DNA of 64,000 bases from UBA10324 sp038326325 (GCA_038326325.1 JBBQJW010000009.1:62001-126000); one strand, 5' to 3'. Positions 32,976 to 41,955 are shown, counted from the stretch's first letter. The notes: generated by a model not told the origin, from the sequence alone. Numbers and translations: made by a program.

Positions 32976-33842
32976 TTAAAATCCAAATAAAACTTTCAGT
33001 CCTTCTTTTAGCGTTGCAGGTTTGCGACCTAATTTATTTTCCAAATCATTTGTTACAACTGCCTCTTGATTGTTTTTTATATCTGTTAAGAAACCACCCA
33101 TTTTCATTATAACTGCTTGAGGCATATTTCGCTGTTTCAATGTTTCCTCAAAAGCAGAAAGTTCAATAGGCGAATATTTTATTTCCTTTCCTGAGAGTTC
33201 GGATAACAATTTTGCCACATCAAAAAATGAATAGGTTTCATTGCTGGTAAACTGGTATGTTTTGTTTTCAAACGCATCATTCAATAAAACATTTGCCATT
33301 GCTTCGGCCTGGTTTGCTCTAAGTGTAAACGCAACTTTACCATCTGCTACAGGCAGAAAAATTCCTTTCTCCATTTGGTCTTTGTTTACAAAAAACTGCA
33401 GAAATTCCATATACAAGCCGTTTTGAAAAATGGTATAGTTCAAGCCACTTTGCCTGATGTAATCTTCGGTATCAAAATGGTCTTGCATCAATTTGTTTTG
33501 CAGCGTAGTTCTGTCTCGCAATGCTCTGCTTGTGTAAGCAATGTTTTTAACACCCGATTTTTTAGCAACATCAACTACATTTTTATGCTCTTTCATACGG
33601 TCGCCTTGGTCGCCTGATGAAATCAGTAACACGGTGTCCACACCTGTCATTGCTTTTTCAATAGCATTAATGTCGTTGTAATCTCCCAAATAGGATTGAA
33701 ATCCTTTTAACTGAAACTCCAATCGCTTTTCTTCTTTTCTTGTGATGATGGCAATTTGAGAAGCGGGTATTTTCTTCAACAAAGTAGTAACTACCGTGCT
33801 TCCCATGTGTCCTGTTGCTCCTGTTACTAATATTCTGTTCAT
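32976..33842 (-). CDS. NmrA/QOR2-like atypical SDR NAD(P)-binding protein
   Basis: A 288-residue Rossmann protein. The dinucleotide motif GATGHMGSTVVTTLL is at residues 8-22. An NmrA-like core (GDYNDINAIEKAMTGVDTVLL) and the variant active-site region NIAYTSRALRDRTTLQNKLM follow. It resembles the atypical SDR5/QOR2 group of NAD(P)H:quinone oxidoreductases or redox sensors that lack the full YxxxK dyad. It sits between two copies of a dispersed repeat, in DNA poor in the TGTAACAG motif. The substrate cannot be assigned. Confidence 0.85.
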   Translation of the reverse strand: MNRILVTGATGHMGSTVVTTLLKKIPASQIAIITRKEEKRLEFQLKGFQSYLGDYNDINAIEKAMTGVDTVLLISSGDQGDRMKEHKNVVDVAKKSGVKNIAYTSRALRDRTTLQNKLMQDHFDTEDYIRQSGLNYTIFQNGLYMEFLQFFVNKDQMEKGIFLPVADGKVAFTLRANQAEAMANVLLNDAFENKTYQFTSNETYSFFDVAKLLSELSGKEIKYSPIELSAFEETLKQRNMPQAVIMKMGGFLTDIKNNQEAVVTNDLENKLGRKPATLKEGLKVLFGF

Positions 33843-33916
33843 GTATTTTATTTCTTGTTTAAAAAAAATTTAATTGAATAAATCGCCTGCACCTTATGTT
33901 GTCAACTATTTTCAGG

Positions 33917-34219
33917 TCAGGGAATGAGATAAATAGTTTTTACAATTAAGAGAATCGCAACAGTCAGAAAGCAGGTCGCAATAATTATTTTGTATTTGCT
34001 GTAGTAGGAAAAAAATGTCATTGAAAGAAGCGCCAAAGCTGTTACCAAAGCACCAATTAAAAACGGCTTAATTTCTAAAAGTGTTACGGCTGCTGGTGAA
34101 TAATATTGTAACCTAAAGGGTTTGCTTATGCACCGAATCAATGCCAGAAAAATTATTATTGTGGCAAAACTTGACATTTTGTTTGTGTCCTTTACGAAAG
34201 ATTTAATATTCATTCTCAA
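33917..34219 (-). CDS. Small three-span membrane protein, unknown
   Basis: A 100-residue product (or 98 from the second Met) with three hydrophobic helices: MSSFATIIIFLALIRCI, FLIGALVTALALLSMTFF and IIIATCFLTVAILLIVKTIY. No family was recognised. It lies 75 bases upstream of the NmrA-type gene on the same strand and within the repeat-bounded segment, so it may belong with that gene. Confidence 0.55.
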   Translation of the reverse strand: MRMNIKSFVKDTNKMSSFATIIIFLALIRCISKPFRLQYYSPAAVTLLEIKPFLIGALVTALALLSMTFFSYYSKYKIIIATCFLTVAILLIVKTIYLIP

Positions 34220-34316
34220 TTATTTTTTTCATTCTGTTGCAGCAGCTTCACTCCAACGGAGGAAGCTGCATAATAAAACACAACTTCCCTTTCAGGTGAA
34301 TCTGTTGGGACTTAAG

Positions 34317-34377
34317 CAACAAGATTACAAATCTTATTTTTTAATTGCGTGCGATTGTAAATTGCACGCAACTCGTG
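34317..34377 (+). repeat. Dispersed palindromic repeat, copy 2
   Basis: The same core as 32892-32970, with the extra perfect stem TTGCGTGC (34343-34350) / GCACGCAA (34364-34371). It lies in the leader of the downstream T9SS gene; an open frame reads through it, but I take that part as non-coding. Confidence 0.75.
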
Positions 34378-34457
34378 AGTCTGCACGAAATATTTGTATT
34401 AAAGATTTACCTTGCAGGCGTGAAAGGAAAAAAATTACTCCCGAAAAATATTTAAAT

Positions 34458-37445
34458 GTGAAAACACTGAGAGTGCTTTTATTTTTTCTGCTCACAATTA
34501 TTTGTGTTGAATGTGAAGCGCAGAGTTTAGCGCCGCCGAAAATCTGGGATAAAAGATTTGGGGGAATTGATTACGAAGCCCCTTCGGTATTTTGTCCGTT
34601 GGCTGACGGAACTTTTTTAGCAGGAGGATATAGCAGTTCAGGTATAAGCGGAGATAAAACACAGGCATCGCAGGGTAGTTATGATTACTGGGTAGTAAAA
34701 ATTGACGCAGCAGGAAATAAAATATGGGATAAGAGATTTGGTGGAACCAACTTAGATTATCTGACTGATATTCTTGAACTAAGCAATGGGAAAATTTTAT
34801 TACTTGGTTATTCGGATTCAAACATATCTGGCGATAAAACCCAAAACTCATTTGGTTCTTATGACTACTGGATAGTTGAAATTGACCAAAGCGGAAATAA
34901 AATATGGGATAAGCAATTTGGAGGAGGAGGCAGTGATGAAGCATTTCAGGCAGTAGAAACTCCCGATAATAAAATTGTGATTATAGGTTTATCCTATTCT
35001 TCTCCGGGCGGAAATAAAACAGCTCCATATTATGGCTCAAGCGATGCATGGCTCATAAAAATTGACACACTTGGAAACCTTCTTTCACAGTTCACAATCG
35101 GAGGTACATCCTCTGAAGGATCATATGACGGATTAGGAATTGATATTTCTGATGACGGATTTATTTATTGCTCTTTTCAAACTGGAAGTTCAATCTCCGG
35201 AAATATCACAAGCAATTCATTTGGCGGGTATGATTATCTTGTTTGCAAATTAGACCTGTCATTAAATATTATCTGGCAAAAAAGATTCGGAGGCACCAGT
35301 TATGACTATAGTCCCCATATCGGGTGCGTTAAAAGTAAAATTGCTGTTTGCGGTTACAGCGAGTCCGGAATTTCAGGAAATAAAACGGTTGCAAACCATA
35401 ATAACAGTCGTGATTACTGGAGTGTTATTCTCGACAGTAACGGGAATTGTGTTTCACAAAGGGCGTATGGTGGAACCGCTACAGATGATTCACAGCAACA
35501 GGTTTTCATCACCAATGAAAATAATATTCTGGCAGCAGGCACTTCTTATTCACCAATAAGCGGCGACAAGACTCAGACAAACATGAACAGTGAACAGTCC
35601 TGGGTTATTTTATTTGATACCCTTAATAATTTAATATGGGACAGAACCGTAATTGACAACAGCCATGATGAAATTGGTTACTGTTGTCAACTCGCAAACG
35701 GCTCCTATATTCTCGGGAATAATTCTTCTGGAAGTATAGGTGGCGATAAAACACAAAACTCATGGGGCGGCTATGATTATTTCATGATTTGCCTTGCAGC
35801 ACCGCAGGCAGCAATTGCAAATTTTTCTGCTCCGCAAAATGTGTGTGAAGGCACCTGCATTAATTTTTCTTTTACAGGAATATTGTATCCAGCCGGAACA
35901 TTACAATGGAGTTTTCCGGGAGGCAACCCTGCAACAGATACAAGTCATACTCCGAATGTGTGTTACAGCACCCCAGGAGATTATGATGTGCAGGTGATAG
36001 CTACTAATGCGCTTGGCACTGATACTTTTTTTATTGCAAATTATATTCATGTGCTGCCAACCATAAATCCGGTGCTCAGTTACGCAGGTGGAATTTTAAC
36101 ATGTAATGCCGGAGCGCAGGGTGCAACCTTTCAGTGGTACTGGAACAATGGAATTTTAAATGGTGCTGTTGATTCAACTTACGCACCCGTTTATAACGGA
36201 ACATATAAAGTGATTGTAAATGCAGGAACACCTTGCCCTGATACTTTAACCTGGTTTGTAAGTAATCTGCCACCCATTATTCAAAGCATATTTACAAACA
36301 TCACAACTTTGTGTTCCGGCACTTGCAGATACTTTACTGCTTCCGCTTACAACACTCCGGCAACTTATCAATGGATTTTTCAGGGAGGAACACCTGCAAC
36401 TTCCATTGCGACTTCTCCTAATGTATGCTATACAAGTCCGGGAGATTATGATGTGACGCTCATAATGGTAAATGCTTACGGAAGCGATACAATTTTCTAT
36501 AACAATTATGTGCATGTGCTGAACACCACTTTTGTTTTGAATGCAAACATTTGCGCCGGAGATACTTTCAACCTGAACGGAAATTTGCTCACAGCTTCGG
36601 GTACATATAATATTGACACACTCACAAGTTTCATGGGCTGCGACTCCTTTCTTAATCTGCAACTAACTGTGGTGAACGCAGGAACAAGTAACAGCAGCGC
36701 CGGAATTTGTGCAGGCGATACTTTTAATTTCTATGGTGCATCTCTCACCACCGCCGGAAATTATTCGCACATCATAAGCACCGGAATGGGATGCGATTCA
36801 TTTATTAATCTACAACTCACAGTCTTGAATGCTACCTCACACTCTCAGATTCAGAAACTATGCGATGGCGACAGTATTTTTTTACAGAGCGCGTGGCAAA
36901 CCACTGCAGGCACTTATCACGACACATTAGTGAATGCGCAGGGGTGCGACAGCATTCTTGCAGTAACTTTATTTGTTGATGCCTTAGGTGATTCTGTAAT
37001 CGTACACGGCGACACACTCGCCGCGCAACAGAATGGATTAGCTTATCAGTGGTACAACTGCGACAGCAGTGCAAACATTCCAGGTGCTACTTCGCAATCT
37101 TATGTACCTACGCAAACAGGAAACTATGCCGTGTGGTTATCCGACCAGCAGGGCTGTTACAAATTATCTGCTTGCAATCTCATCACCATCATCAACGGAA
37201 TAAATGATTTGCTGAGGAGCAACATCAGCATTTTTCCAAACCCCACCACAGGCGAATTGAATATTGCAGGCAATTCCATTATTGATAAAGTTGAAATCAT
37301 TAACCTACTCGGCGAAATAATTTATTCCTCAACACCCAATAAAAAATCTTTTTCAATCCATATTGATTTCGACGGCATGTACTTCATCGCCATGAAAACT
37401 TCAAATCAAATCGTCACACGAAAACTGATTGTACAGAAGCGATAA
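34458..37445 (+). CDS. Large T9SS type A protein with propeller repeats and PKD modules
   Basis: A 995-residue exported protein. The frame is open from 34122, but the first ~110 codons cross a dispersed repeat and resemble no protein. A GTG at 34458 gives the signal peptide VKTLRVLLFFLLTIICVECE, cleaved after CEAQ. Residues 25-420 contain about eight repeats with GNKIWDKRFGG and ISGDKTQ signatures. Two PKD-like modules follow (LQWSFPGGNP, YQWIFQGGTP), then three Ig-like repeats (CAGDTFNFYGASLTTAGNYS type). The type A tail (ISIFPNPTTGELNIAG to RKLIVQKR) marks T9SS export. The repeats suggest recent internal duplication. Confidence 0.82.
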   Translation: MKTLRVLLFFLLTIICVECEAQSLAPPKIWDKRFGGIDYEAPSVFCPLADGTFLAGGYSSSGISGDKTQASQGSYDYWVVKIDAAGNKIWDKRFGGTNLDYLTDILELSNGKILLLGYSDSNISGDKTQNSFGSYDYWIVEIDQSGNKIWDKQFGGGGSDEAFQAVETPDNKIVIIGLSYSSPGGNKTAPYYGSSDAWLIKIDTLGNLLSQFTIGGTSSEGSYDGLGIDISDDGFIYCSFQTGSSISGNITSNSFGGYDYLVCKLDLSLNIIWQKRFGGTSYDYSPHIGCVKSKIAVCGYSESGISGNKTVANHNNSRDYWSVILDSNGNCVSQRAYGGTATDDSQQQVFITNENNILAAGTSYSPISGDKTQTNMNSEQSWVILFDTLNNLIWDRTVIDNSHDEIGYCCQLANGSYILGNNSSGSIGGDKTQNSWGGYDYFMICLAAPQAAIANFSAPQNVCEGTCINFSFTGILYPAGTLQWSFPGGNPATDTSHTPNVCYSTPGDYDVQVIATNALGTDTFFIANYIHVLPTINPVLSYAGGILTCNAGAQGATFQWYWNNGILNGAVDSTYAPVYNGTYKVIVNAGTPCPDTLTWFVSNLPPIIQSIFTNITTLCSGTCRYFTASAYNTPATYQWIFQGGTPATSIATSPNVCYTSPGDYDVTLIMVNAYGSDTIFYNNYVHVLNTTFVLNANICAGDTFNLNGNLLTASGTYNIDTLTSFMGCDSFLNLQLTVVNAGTSNSSAGICAGDTFNFYGASLTTAGNYSHIISTGMGCDSFINLQLTVLNATSHSQIQKLCDGDSIFLQSAWQTTAGTYHDTLVNAQGCDSILAVTLFVDALGDSVIVHGDTLAAQQNGLAYQWYNCDSSANIPGATSQSYVPTQTGNYAVWLSDQQGCYKLSACNLITIINGINDLLRSNISIFPNPTTGELNIAGNSIIDKVEIINLLGEIIYSSTPNKKSFSIHIDFDGMYFIAMKTSNQIVTRKLIVQKR

Positions 37446-37488
37446 TTTTCGTCCCAACATTTTCATCTGAAAGAGAAGCTGTATTTTA

Positions 37489-37513
37489 TTTTCTTCAACA
37501 GCAACAGCAAGCC
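37489..37513. repeat. Dispersed repeat B, copy 1
   Basis: TTTTCTTCAACAGCAACAGC, then AAGCC, repeated at 38885-38909 with two substitutions. It lies just before the 37540-37971 gene. Confidence 0.6.
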
Positions 37514-37539
37514 CTTTCATTTTAAAATTTGCATTTATA

Positions 37540-37971
37540 TTATTGTTGTGTGCTCGTTCTTATCCTTACTCTAATCAGGCTCTTTAATATTTTGTCAATC
37601 GGAATTTTAGAATAGATAGCAATAATTCCTGATACAAGAAACAAGATGGTCTTTAGAGGAATATAACTTACAGTGTGCCTCCAATAGACCAAACAAATTG
37701 CAGTTAAAACAATTAATAGTGTCAAAGTCCATTTTCTTTTATTAAAAAATGCATCAATCAAGTTCATGGTTATTACAATAATCCCAAACATAATAATCGA
37801 AAATTTGAGAAATGCTCCGAAGCCAACGGCTTCCGAAATTGTCATTGATGTTGGCTCATGAAATATTGTTCCAATTGTAAAACTTAAGTAAAAGACCAGA
37901 TAATAGACAAATGTTTGAAACCCACTAGTGAATAAACTTATTAATATTCTTCTATTCATTTCTTGAGACAT
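37540..37971 (-). CDS. Membrane protein of unknown function (four spans)
   Basis: A 143-residue product with four hydrophobic helices (FQTFVYYLVFYLSFTIGTIF, FLKFSIIMFGIIVITMNLI, WTLTLLIVLTAICLVYW, ILFLVSGIIAIYS) and a basic C-terminus. No family was recognised. It is flanked by dispersed repeats B and A, which suggests a mobile or exchangeable segment. Confidence 0.6.
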   Translation of the reverse strand: MSQEMNRRILISLFTSGFQTFVYYLVFYLSFTIGTIFHEPTSMTISEAVGFGAFLKFSIIMFGIIVITMNLIDAFFNKRKWTLTLLIVLTAICLVYWRHTVSYIPLKTILFLVSGIIAIYSKIPIDKILKSLIRVRIRTSTQQ

Positions 37972-38067
37972 GAAATAATCTGGTCAGTTCAAAGATAGCA
38001 TTACCGATTACACATCAGTTATAAATCAAGTTTACTCAAAAGTAATTTTATTTTTCAAAGGGCTTCA

Positions 38068-38111
38068 TCTCACAAATAAACTAAAATTTTATTGCGGCGA
38101 TTGAGCGGTTG
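38068..38111. repeat. Dispersed repeat A, copy 1
   Basis: TCTCACAAATAAACTAAAAT, then TTTATTGCGGCGATTGAGCG and GTTG, repeated at 38834-38876 with one indel and few substitutions. Confidence 0.75.
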
Positions 38112-38154
38112 TGTTTTATGCTGAGGTGGATTTTGCGTTGGAGCGAATAATTTG

Positions 38155-38178
38155 ATTGTTGGTTAGGCGACCAACAAT
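38155..38178. other. Perfect inverted repeat downstream of the 38188-38793 gene
   Basis: ATTGTTGGT (38155-38163) pairs with ACCAACAAT (38170-38178) around TAGGCG. It has no T tract, so it may be a 3' stabilising or rho-assisted hairpin, or part of a recombination site. Confidence 0.45.
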
Positions 38179-38187
38179 GGTGAAGTT

Positions 38188-38793
38188 TCACTTTATCAAG
38201 TCATTTTTAATAATCCAAAGTTTGTTTCCTATCGTGTCGTAAAAATTTTTGTATCTCACTAAGTCGCCAAGTATTCTTTTATTTTGGATGTCCTGCTTTT
38301 TAATAACTGCAAACTCATAGTATTCTTTGTCATCTCGACCCAATGAAATGTTTGAAAAAAATATAGTGTCATTTTTTACCTGATAATTTCCTTTAGTTTC
38401 TGTTACGCCAAAGCAGACGCTTCTTTCAACAAATTTGTTGTCCTCTTTAATTTTAAATGTTGTCAAACAGTCAGCCGCACCTTCTCGTTGAGCAACAAGA
38501 AGAACTTTACCCTCAAGAGTGTCAAAGCTTATAAGCCCTTTTGGATAAAAGAAAGTTAAAGTCAATACTAAAGTCAAAAGAGTAATTACAAAAATTTGCT
38601 TTCTGTCCGAAAACTTTTCTCTGATAGCAAAAAATAGTTGTACAATTAATACGGCTGCAAGAACATAGTAAACAGTCAATAAAAAAATAAACGCAGGGAA
38701 AGCAAAAAGTCCGAGTTTATTCTCCCAAAAGTAATTCGTGTTTACTATCAGGAAGAATACGAGTGTCGTTATAATTAATACTTTTCGTTTCAC
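38188..38793 (-). CDS. Membrane protein of unknown function with soluble C-terminal domain
   Basis: A 201-residue product with three hydrophobic segments in the first 100 residues (VLIITTLVFFLIVNTNYF, FAFPAFIFLLTVYYVLAAVL, QIFVITLLTLVLTLTFF). A soluble domain with beta-strand character follows (GKVLLVAQREGAADCLTTFK, NYQVKNDTIFFSNISLG). No family was recognised with confidence; membrane-anchored Bacteroidota proteins of this layout are often near mobile DNA. It is bounded on both sides by copies of repeat A. Confidence 0.62.
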   Translation of the reverse strand: MKRKVLIITTLVFFLIVNTNYFWENKLGLFAFPAFIFLLTVYYVLAAVLIVQLFFAIREKFSDRKQIFVITLLTLVLTLTFFYPKGLISFDTLEGKVLLVAQREGAADCLTTFKIKEDNKFVERSVCFGVTETKGNYQVKNDTIFFSNISLGRDDKEYYEFAVIKKQDIQNKRILGDLVRYKNFYDTIGNKLWIIKNDLIK

Positions 38794-38833
38794 AATTTAT
38801 TTTCGCTCTTGTTGATGTTACACACTTTCATTC

Positions 38834-38909
38834 TCTCACAAATAAACCAAATTTTTATTGCGGCGATTGAGCGGTTGAATTTTTTTTTCTTCAACAGCAA
38901 CAACAAACC
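38834..38909. repeat. Dispersed repeats A (copy 2) and B (copy 2), adjacent
   Basis: Repeat A at 38834-38876 is followed after eight bases by repeat B at 38885-38909. In the other copy the two parts are 555 bases apart, with a gene between them (37540-37971), which fits an insertion or a permuted cassette. Confidence 0.7.
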
Positions 38910-38992
38910 TAACATAAACCTTAGTGCAATTTTTACTTCACCCGCTTCACCGCCCATCCGCTACGGTCGGGCAAAATGCCGCGCTGATATTT

Positions 38993-39073
38993 AAGACCAT
39001 TCGGAAAATTTGCGAAGCCCTCGAAATAAAAATGAAAGACCTTTTCGACGAGGAGCTGAGTGTTACAGTGTAA
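38993..39073 (+). pseudogene. 3' remnant of an XRE-type HTH regulator gene
   Basis: The frame KTIRKICEALEIKMKDLFDE, then ELSVTV and a stop at 39071, is the typical last helix and tail of a small XRE/Cro-type regulator. Nothing upstream encodes the DNA-recognition helices, so only the 3' end survives. It lies beside the repeat A/B pair and indicates decay of an accessory segment. Confidence 0.6.
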
Positions 39074-39075
39074 CA
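39061..39075. repeat. Inverted pair of the dispersed TGTAACA motif
   Basis: TGTTACA-G-TGTAACA is a perfect 15-base palindrome formed by two opposed copies of the motif that is over-represented across the window. It overlaps the last codons of the XRE remnant. Confidence 0.8.
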
Positions 39076-39093
39076 TTTTGTGCAAGCATCCTG

Positions 39094-39660
39094 TTATACT
39101 TGTAATAATCCCCGAAAACCCCTTGCAGCGTAATAAGATTCAGCACCGTTGTGATACACGAATACATTGTTGTAACGGCGGTCGCAGAATATAGCACCAC
39201 CAAGTTCTCTAATTGCAGTTGGTGTTTTTACCCAACTCGATGTTTTTAAATCGAACTTACCAAGTAGCTGTAACACTCGGTATTGTTCTTCGGTTAAAAG
39301 TTCAATGCCTATTGAAGTCGCAAAATCATGGGCGCTGTTTTTAGGTTTATTCTCTTTTCTCGAATCGAGGGCATCGCCGTCGTAACAAAAACTTCTTCGA
39401 CCTGCGGGGCTTTCAGCTGAACAATCATAAAAAATTAATTTGTCGTTCTTTTTATCATAATCAACTAAATCAGGTTCTCCACCTGATCTTTCCATTTCGT
39501 TGAGCGACCACAACTTTTCATTATTAACTTCCAGCTTTGCCTGAACTTTATTCCATTCAAGACCTATATGTCGGTTCATATTTTTCTCAAAACGAACTTT
39601 CAAAGTCCTGAATAATTCTATTATTTCTTTGGGTGACAATTTTTTTTTCATCGTATTCAT
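39094..39660 (-). CDS. DUF4256 domain protein
   Basis: A 188-residue cytoplasmic protein matching the DUF4256 family. Marks are LKVRFEKNMNRHIGLEWN, MERSGGEPDLVDYDKKND, YDCSAESPAGRRSFCYDGDA and the C-terminal VFVYHNGAESYYAARGFRG. The function of the family is unknown; it is scattered across bacteria and usually stands alone. It ends close to the XRE remnant. Confidence 0.85.
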   Translation of the reverse strand: MNTMKKKLSPKEIIELFRTLKVRFEKNMNRHIGLEWNKVQAKLEVNNEKLWSLNEMERSGGEPDLVDYDKKNDKLIFYDCSAESPAGRRSFCYDGDALDSRKENKPKNSAHDFATSIGIELLTEEQYRVLQLLGKFDLKTSSWVKTPTAIRELGGAIFCDRRYNNVFVYHNGAESYYAARGFRGLLQV

Positions 39661-39679
39661 TTAATAAAAAGATTAAATA

Positions 39680-40291
39680 TTAATCCTCCAATCCCTTTCC
39701 AGCAAGTATTTGTTCTGTGTATTTTTCAATTCGTGCTTCGCGGGTTTTGGATTGTTTGGCTGAAGAAAAGTAGAGTAAGTATCCGCGCTGACGCCCGGGT
39801 GTCAATTCATAAAAAGATTTTTTAATTGCGGGGGTTTCGTTCAGTTTAGCTTGAAATTCTTCAGGCATTTTAAACTCAGCGGTTTTTTTCATTGACACTT
39901 TCATACCGGACTCTTCTACTTTAACAGCTTCATAGATATATGACTTCAAATTTTTTTCCATCTTCATTATCTGCTGAAGAGAGGTGAACCGCATTTGTCG
40001 CGCCGCCTGTACATTCTCAGTTTGCTGAATGAGAATATTTTTTTTATCCTTTAACAGGGTGCCTTTGAAAAATAACACAGCACAGTATTCTTTAAACACA
40101 TGTATGAGCACGATATTTTTTTTCTCGAACGAATAACAAGGGCATCCCCATTTTAATTCTTCAGTAAGGTCACAGTCCAGAATAATAGTTCTCAATTTTT
40201 CAATTTCCAATTGCCACCGTTTGGATTTTGTAAAGTACCAATCAACTTTCGAATTCATCATGCTATCTGTAATGGATTTATTTCCGCTCAA
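39680..40291 (-). CDS. YdeI/OmpD-associated family protein (DUF1801 plus YdeI C-terminal)
   Basis: A 203-residue protein with an N-terminal DUF1801 domain (SKRWQLEIEKLRTIILDCDL, LKWGCPCYSFEKKNIVLIHV) and a C-terminal YdeI-like helical part (KKSFYELTPGRQRGYLLYFS, then AKQSKTREARIEKYTEQI). DUF1801 proteins are small, iron-chaperone-like folds of uncertain role; YdeI relatives are linked to stress in enterobacteria. It lies 19 bases upstream of the DUF4256 gene on the same strand, so the two are probably co-transcribed. Confidence 0.85.
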   Translation of the reverse strand: MSGNKSITDSMMNSKVDWYFTKSKRWQLEIEKLRTIILDCDLTEELKWGCPCYSFEKKNIVLIHVFKEYCAVLFFKGTLLKDKKNILIQQTENVQAARQMRFTSLQQIMKMEKNLKSYIYEAVKVEESGMKVSMKKTAEFKMPEEFQAKLNETPAIKKSFYELTPGRQRGYLLYFSSAKQSKTREARIEKYTEQILAGKGLED

Positions 40292-40404
40292 ATATAAGAC
40301 CCTTGCTTTTTTAAGCGTGTCAAACTCCTGAAAAATTCTTAATCGAAAAATAATTTGAACAAACTATTGAAGAAAGAAGTGTTATGGTGTAACAGTAAAC
40401 ATAA

Positions 40405-40437
40405 AAAAAGAGCCACCCAAACTGAGCAGCTCTTTTT
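40405..40437 (-). terminator. Terminator after the HtrA protease gene
   Basis: AAAAAGAGC (40405-40413) pairs with GCTCTTTTT (40429-40437). It ends the minus-strand protease transcript; TGTWACA motifs flank it at 40387 and 40454. Confidence 0.75.
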
Positions 40438-40461
40438 CTTCCTTAATCTAAAACTGTTACA

Positions 40462-41955
40462 CTACAATCCGAATGCATAAAAGTATTGCCCTGGCGCATC
40501 AGGATAGGTTCCTTCAATCATCACTCCGCCGGTCTTATTTTCTAACACAGATCTTAAATCAGCAACTGATTTAATTGATTTGTTGTCAACCTTTGTAATA
40601 ATAAATCCCTCGCGGATGTCAGTGTAACGGGAGAGTTTGCCATCAGTGATTTTCACCACCTTAGCTCCACCTGCTAATCCTAAATCTTTTTTATCCTTAG
40701 CAGAAATATCAGCGAACTGCGCTCCGAGCAACGAGAATGTTGCAGTTGATTGCTCATCCAAACTCACATTGCCTTCTCTGTTTTTCAAAATCACATTAGC
40801 AACTTTTTCTTCTCCGTTACGGATATAGTTAACAGTTATTTTATCACCAGGGTGATAATTCGCAACCTGTTCCTGCAATGAAGGGACACTGTTAACTGCT
40901 GTTCCATTAATCCGTGTAACAACATCGCCAACTTTTATTCCCGCTTCTTCAGCAGCGCTTCCATTATAAATAGTGTCGATGTAAACTCCTTTTAAATCAT
41001 TCAGACTTTTTTCTTTCATCAATTCACTGGTGATGTCAGCGATTCCAACACCGAGATAACCGCGCTGCACATTTCCAAATTTCATTAAATCACCAACTAC
41101 TTTGCGAACAATATTCACCGGAACAGCGAACGAATATCCAGCAAACGAACCAGTAGGAGTGGCGATGGCGCTGTTGATTCCAACTAATTCTCCCTGTGGA
41201 TTTACCAATGCACCACCACTGTTTCCCGGGTTAACGGCAGCATCAGTCTGAATATAACTTTCAATCACACCTTTATTATCAGTGTCTTTTAAAATATTAA
41301 TGTTGCGACCTTTCGCGCTCACAATTCCAGCTGTAACAGTTGATTCAAGATTAAAAGGATTTCCAACCGCTAATACCCACTGACCTACTTTAACCGAATC
41401 AGAATTTCCGAATAATATGAACGGAAGGTTTTTTTCATCAATCTTAATCACCGCCAAATCAGTTGAAGGATCAGTTCCAATAACTTTTGCATCGTACTCA
41501 CCTTTATCAGATAAAATAACAGTGAACTTATCTCCATTTTCAACCACATGATTATTGGTTACTATGTAACCGTCATCAGAAATTATAACTCCTGACCCTG
41601 ATGATTCCTGTGGTTGATTGTGATAAGGATCTATTTGCCCCCAATTAAACTGGTCACCAAAAAAATCGTGGAACGGATCATTACTATAGCCTCGATTTGA
41701 TACCGGTTTCGGAGAATAAAATGTTTTGATGTGAACAACTGCAGGAGTTGTCATTGCTGCTGCATAAGTGAAATCAAGATTACCAGGAATACCGACCTGG
41801 CTTCCGGTAAATCTCGCCAATCGTGCCGCAGTTTGTTGTTGCTCGAAACGATAACCTGCATTGAAGTCACCCTTAAAATAACCAATGGCAGCCACAGTAA
41901 GCACGGAGCTTAACACTGCCACTAACACTGTTGAACTTAATTTTCTGTTGTTCAT
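40462..41955 (-). CDS. degP: Periplasmic serine endoprotease, DegP/HtrA family
   Basis: A 497-residue trypsin-like protease and chaperone that clears misfolded envelope proteins. A hydrophobic N-terminal segment (STVLVAVLSSVLTVAAIGYF) exports or anchors it. The catalytic triad is His in YIVTNNHVVENGD, Asp in PSTDLAVIKID and Ser in NPGNSGGALVNP. Two PDZ domains follow (around RGYLGVGIADITSELMKEKS and FSLLGAQFADISAKDK), with the second one shorter. Length and order match DegP/DegQ. It is divergent from dapF. Confidence 0.92.
   Translation of the reverse strand: MNNRKLSSTVLVAVLSSVLTVAAIGYFKGDFNAGYRFEQQQTAARLARFTGSQVGIPGNLDFTYAAAMTTPAVVHIKTFYSPKPVSNRGYSNDPFHDFFGDQFNWGQIDPYHNQPQESSGSGVIISDDGYIVTNNHVVENGDKFTVILSDKGEYDAKVIGTDPSTDLAVIKIDEKNLPFILFGNSDSVKVGQWVLAVGNPFNLESTVTAGIVSAKGRNINILKDTDNKGVIESYIQTDAAVNPGNSGGALVNPQGELVGINSAIATPTGSFAGYSFAVPVNIVRKVVGDLMKFGNVQRGYLGVGIADITSELMKEKSLNDLKGVYIDTIYNGSAAEEAGIKVGDVVTRINGTAVNSVPSLQEQVANYHPGDKITVNYIRNGEEKVANVILKNREGNVSLDEQSTATFSLLGAQFADISAKDKKDLGLAGGAKVVKITDGKLSRYTDIREGFIITKVDNKSIKSVADLRSVLENKTGGVMIEGTYPDAPGQYFYAFGL

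Noticed and set aside
34122..34457. N-terminal extension of the large T9SS protein
   Set aside because: The extra ~110 codons cross the dispersed palindromic repeat and precede a clean signal peptide, so they are taken as leader DNA.
38155..38178. Possible integron attC site (GTTAGGC within a hairpin)
   Set aside because: Only one core-like half was found, with no matching partner core and no integrase in the window; repeats A and B do not carry attC consensus.
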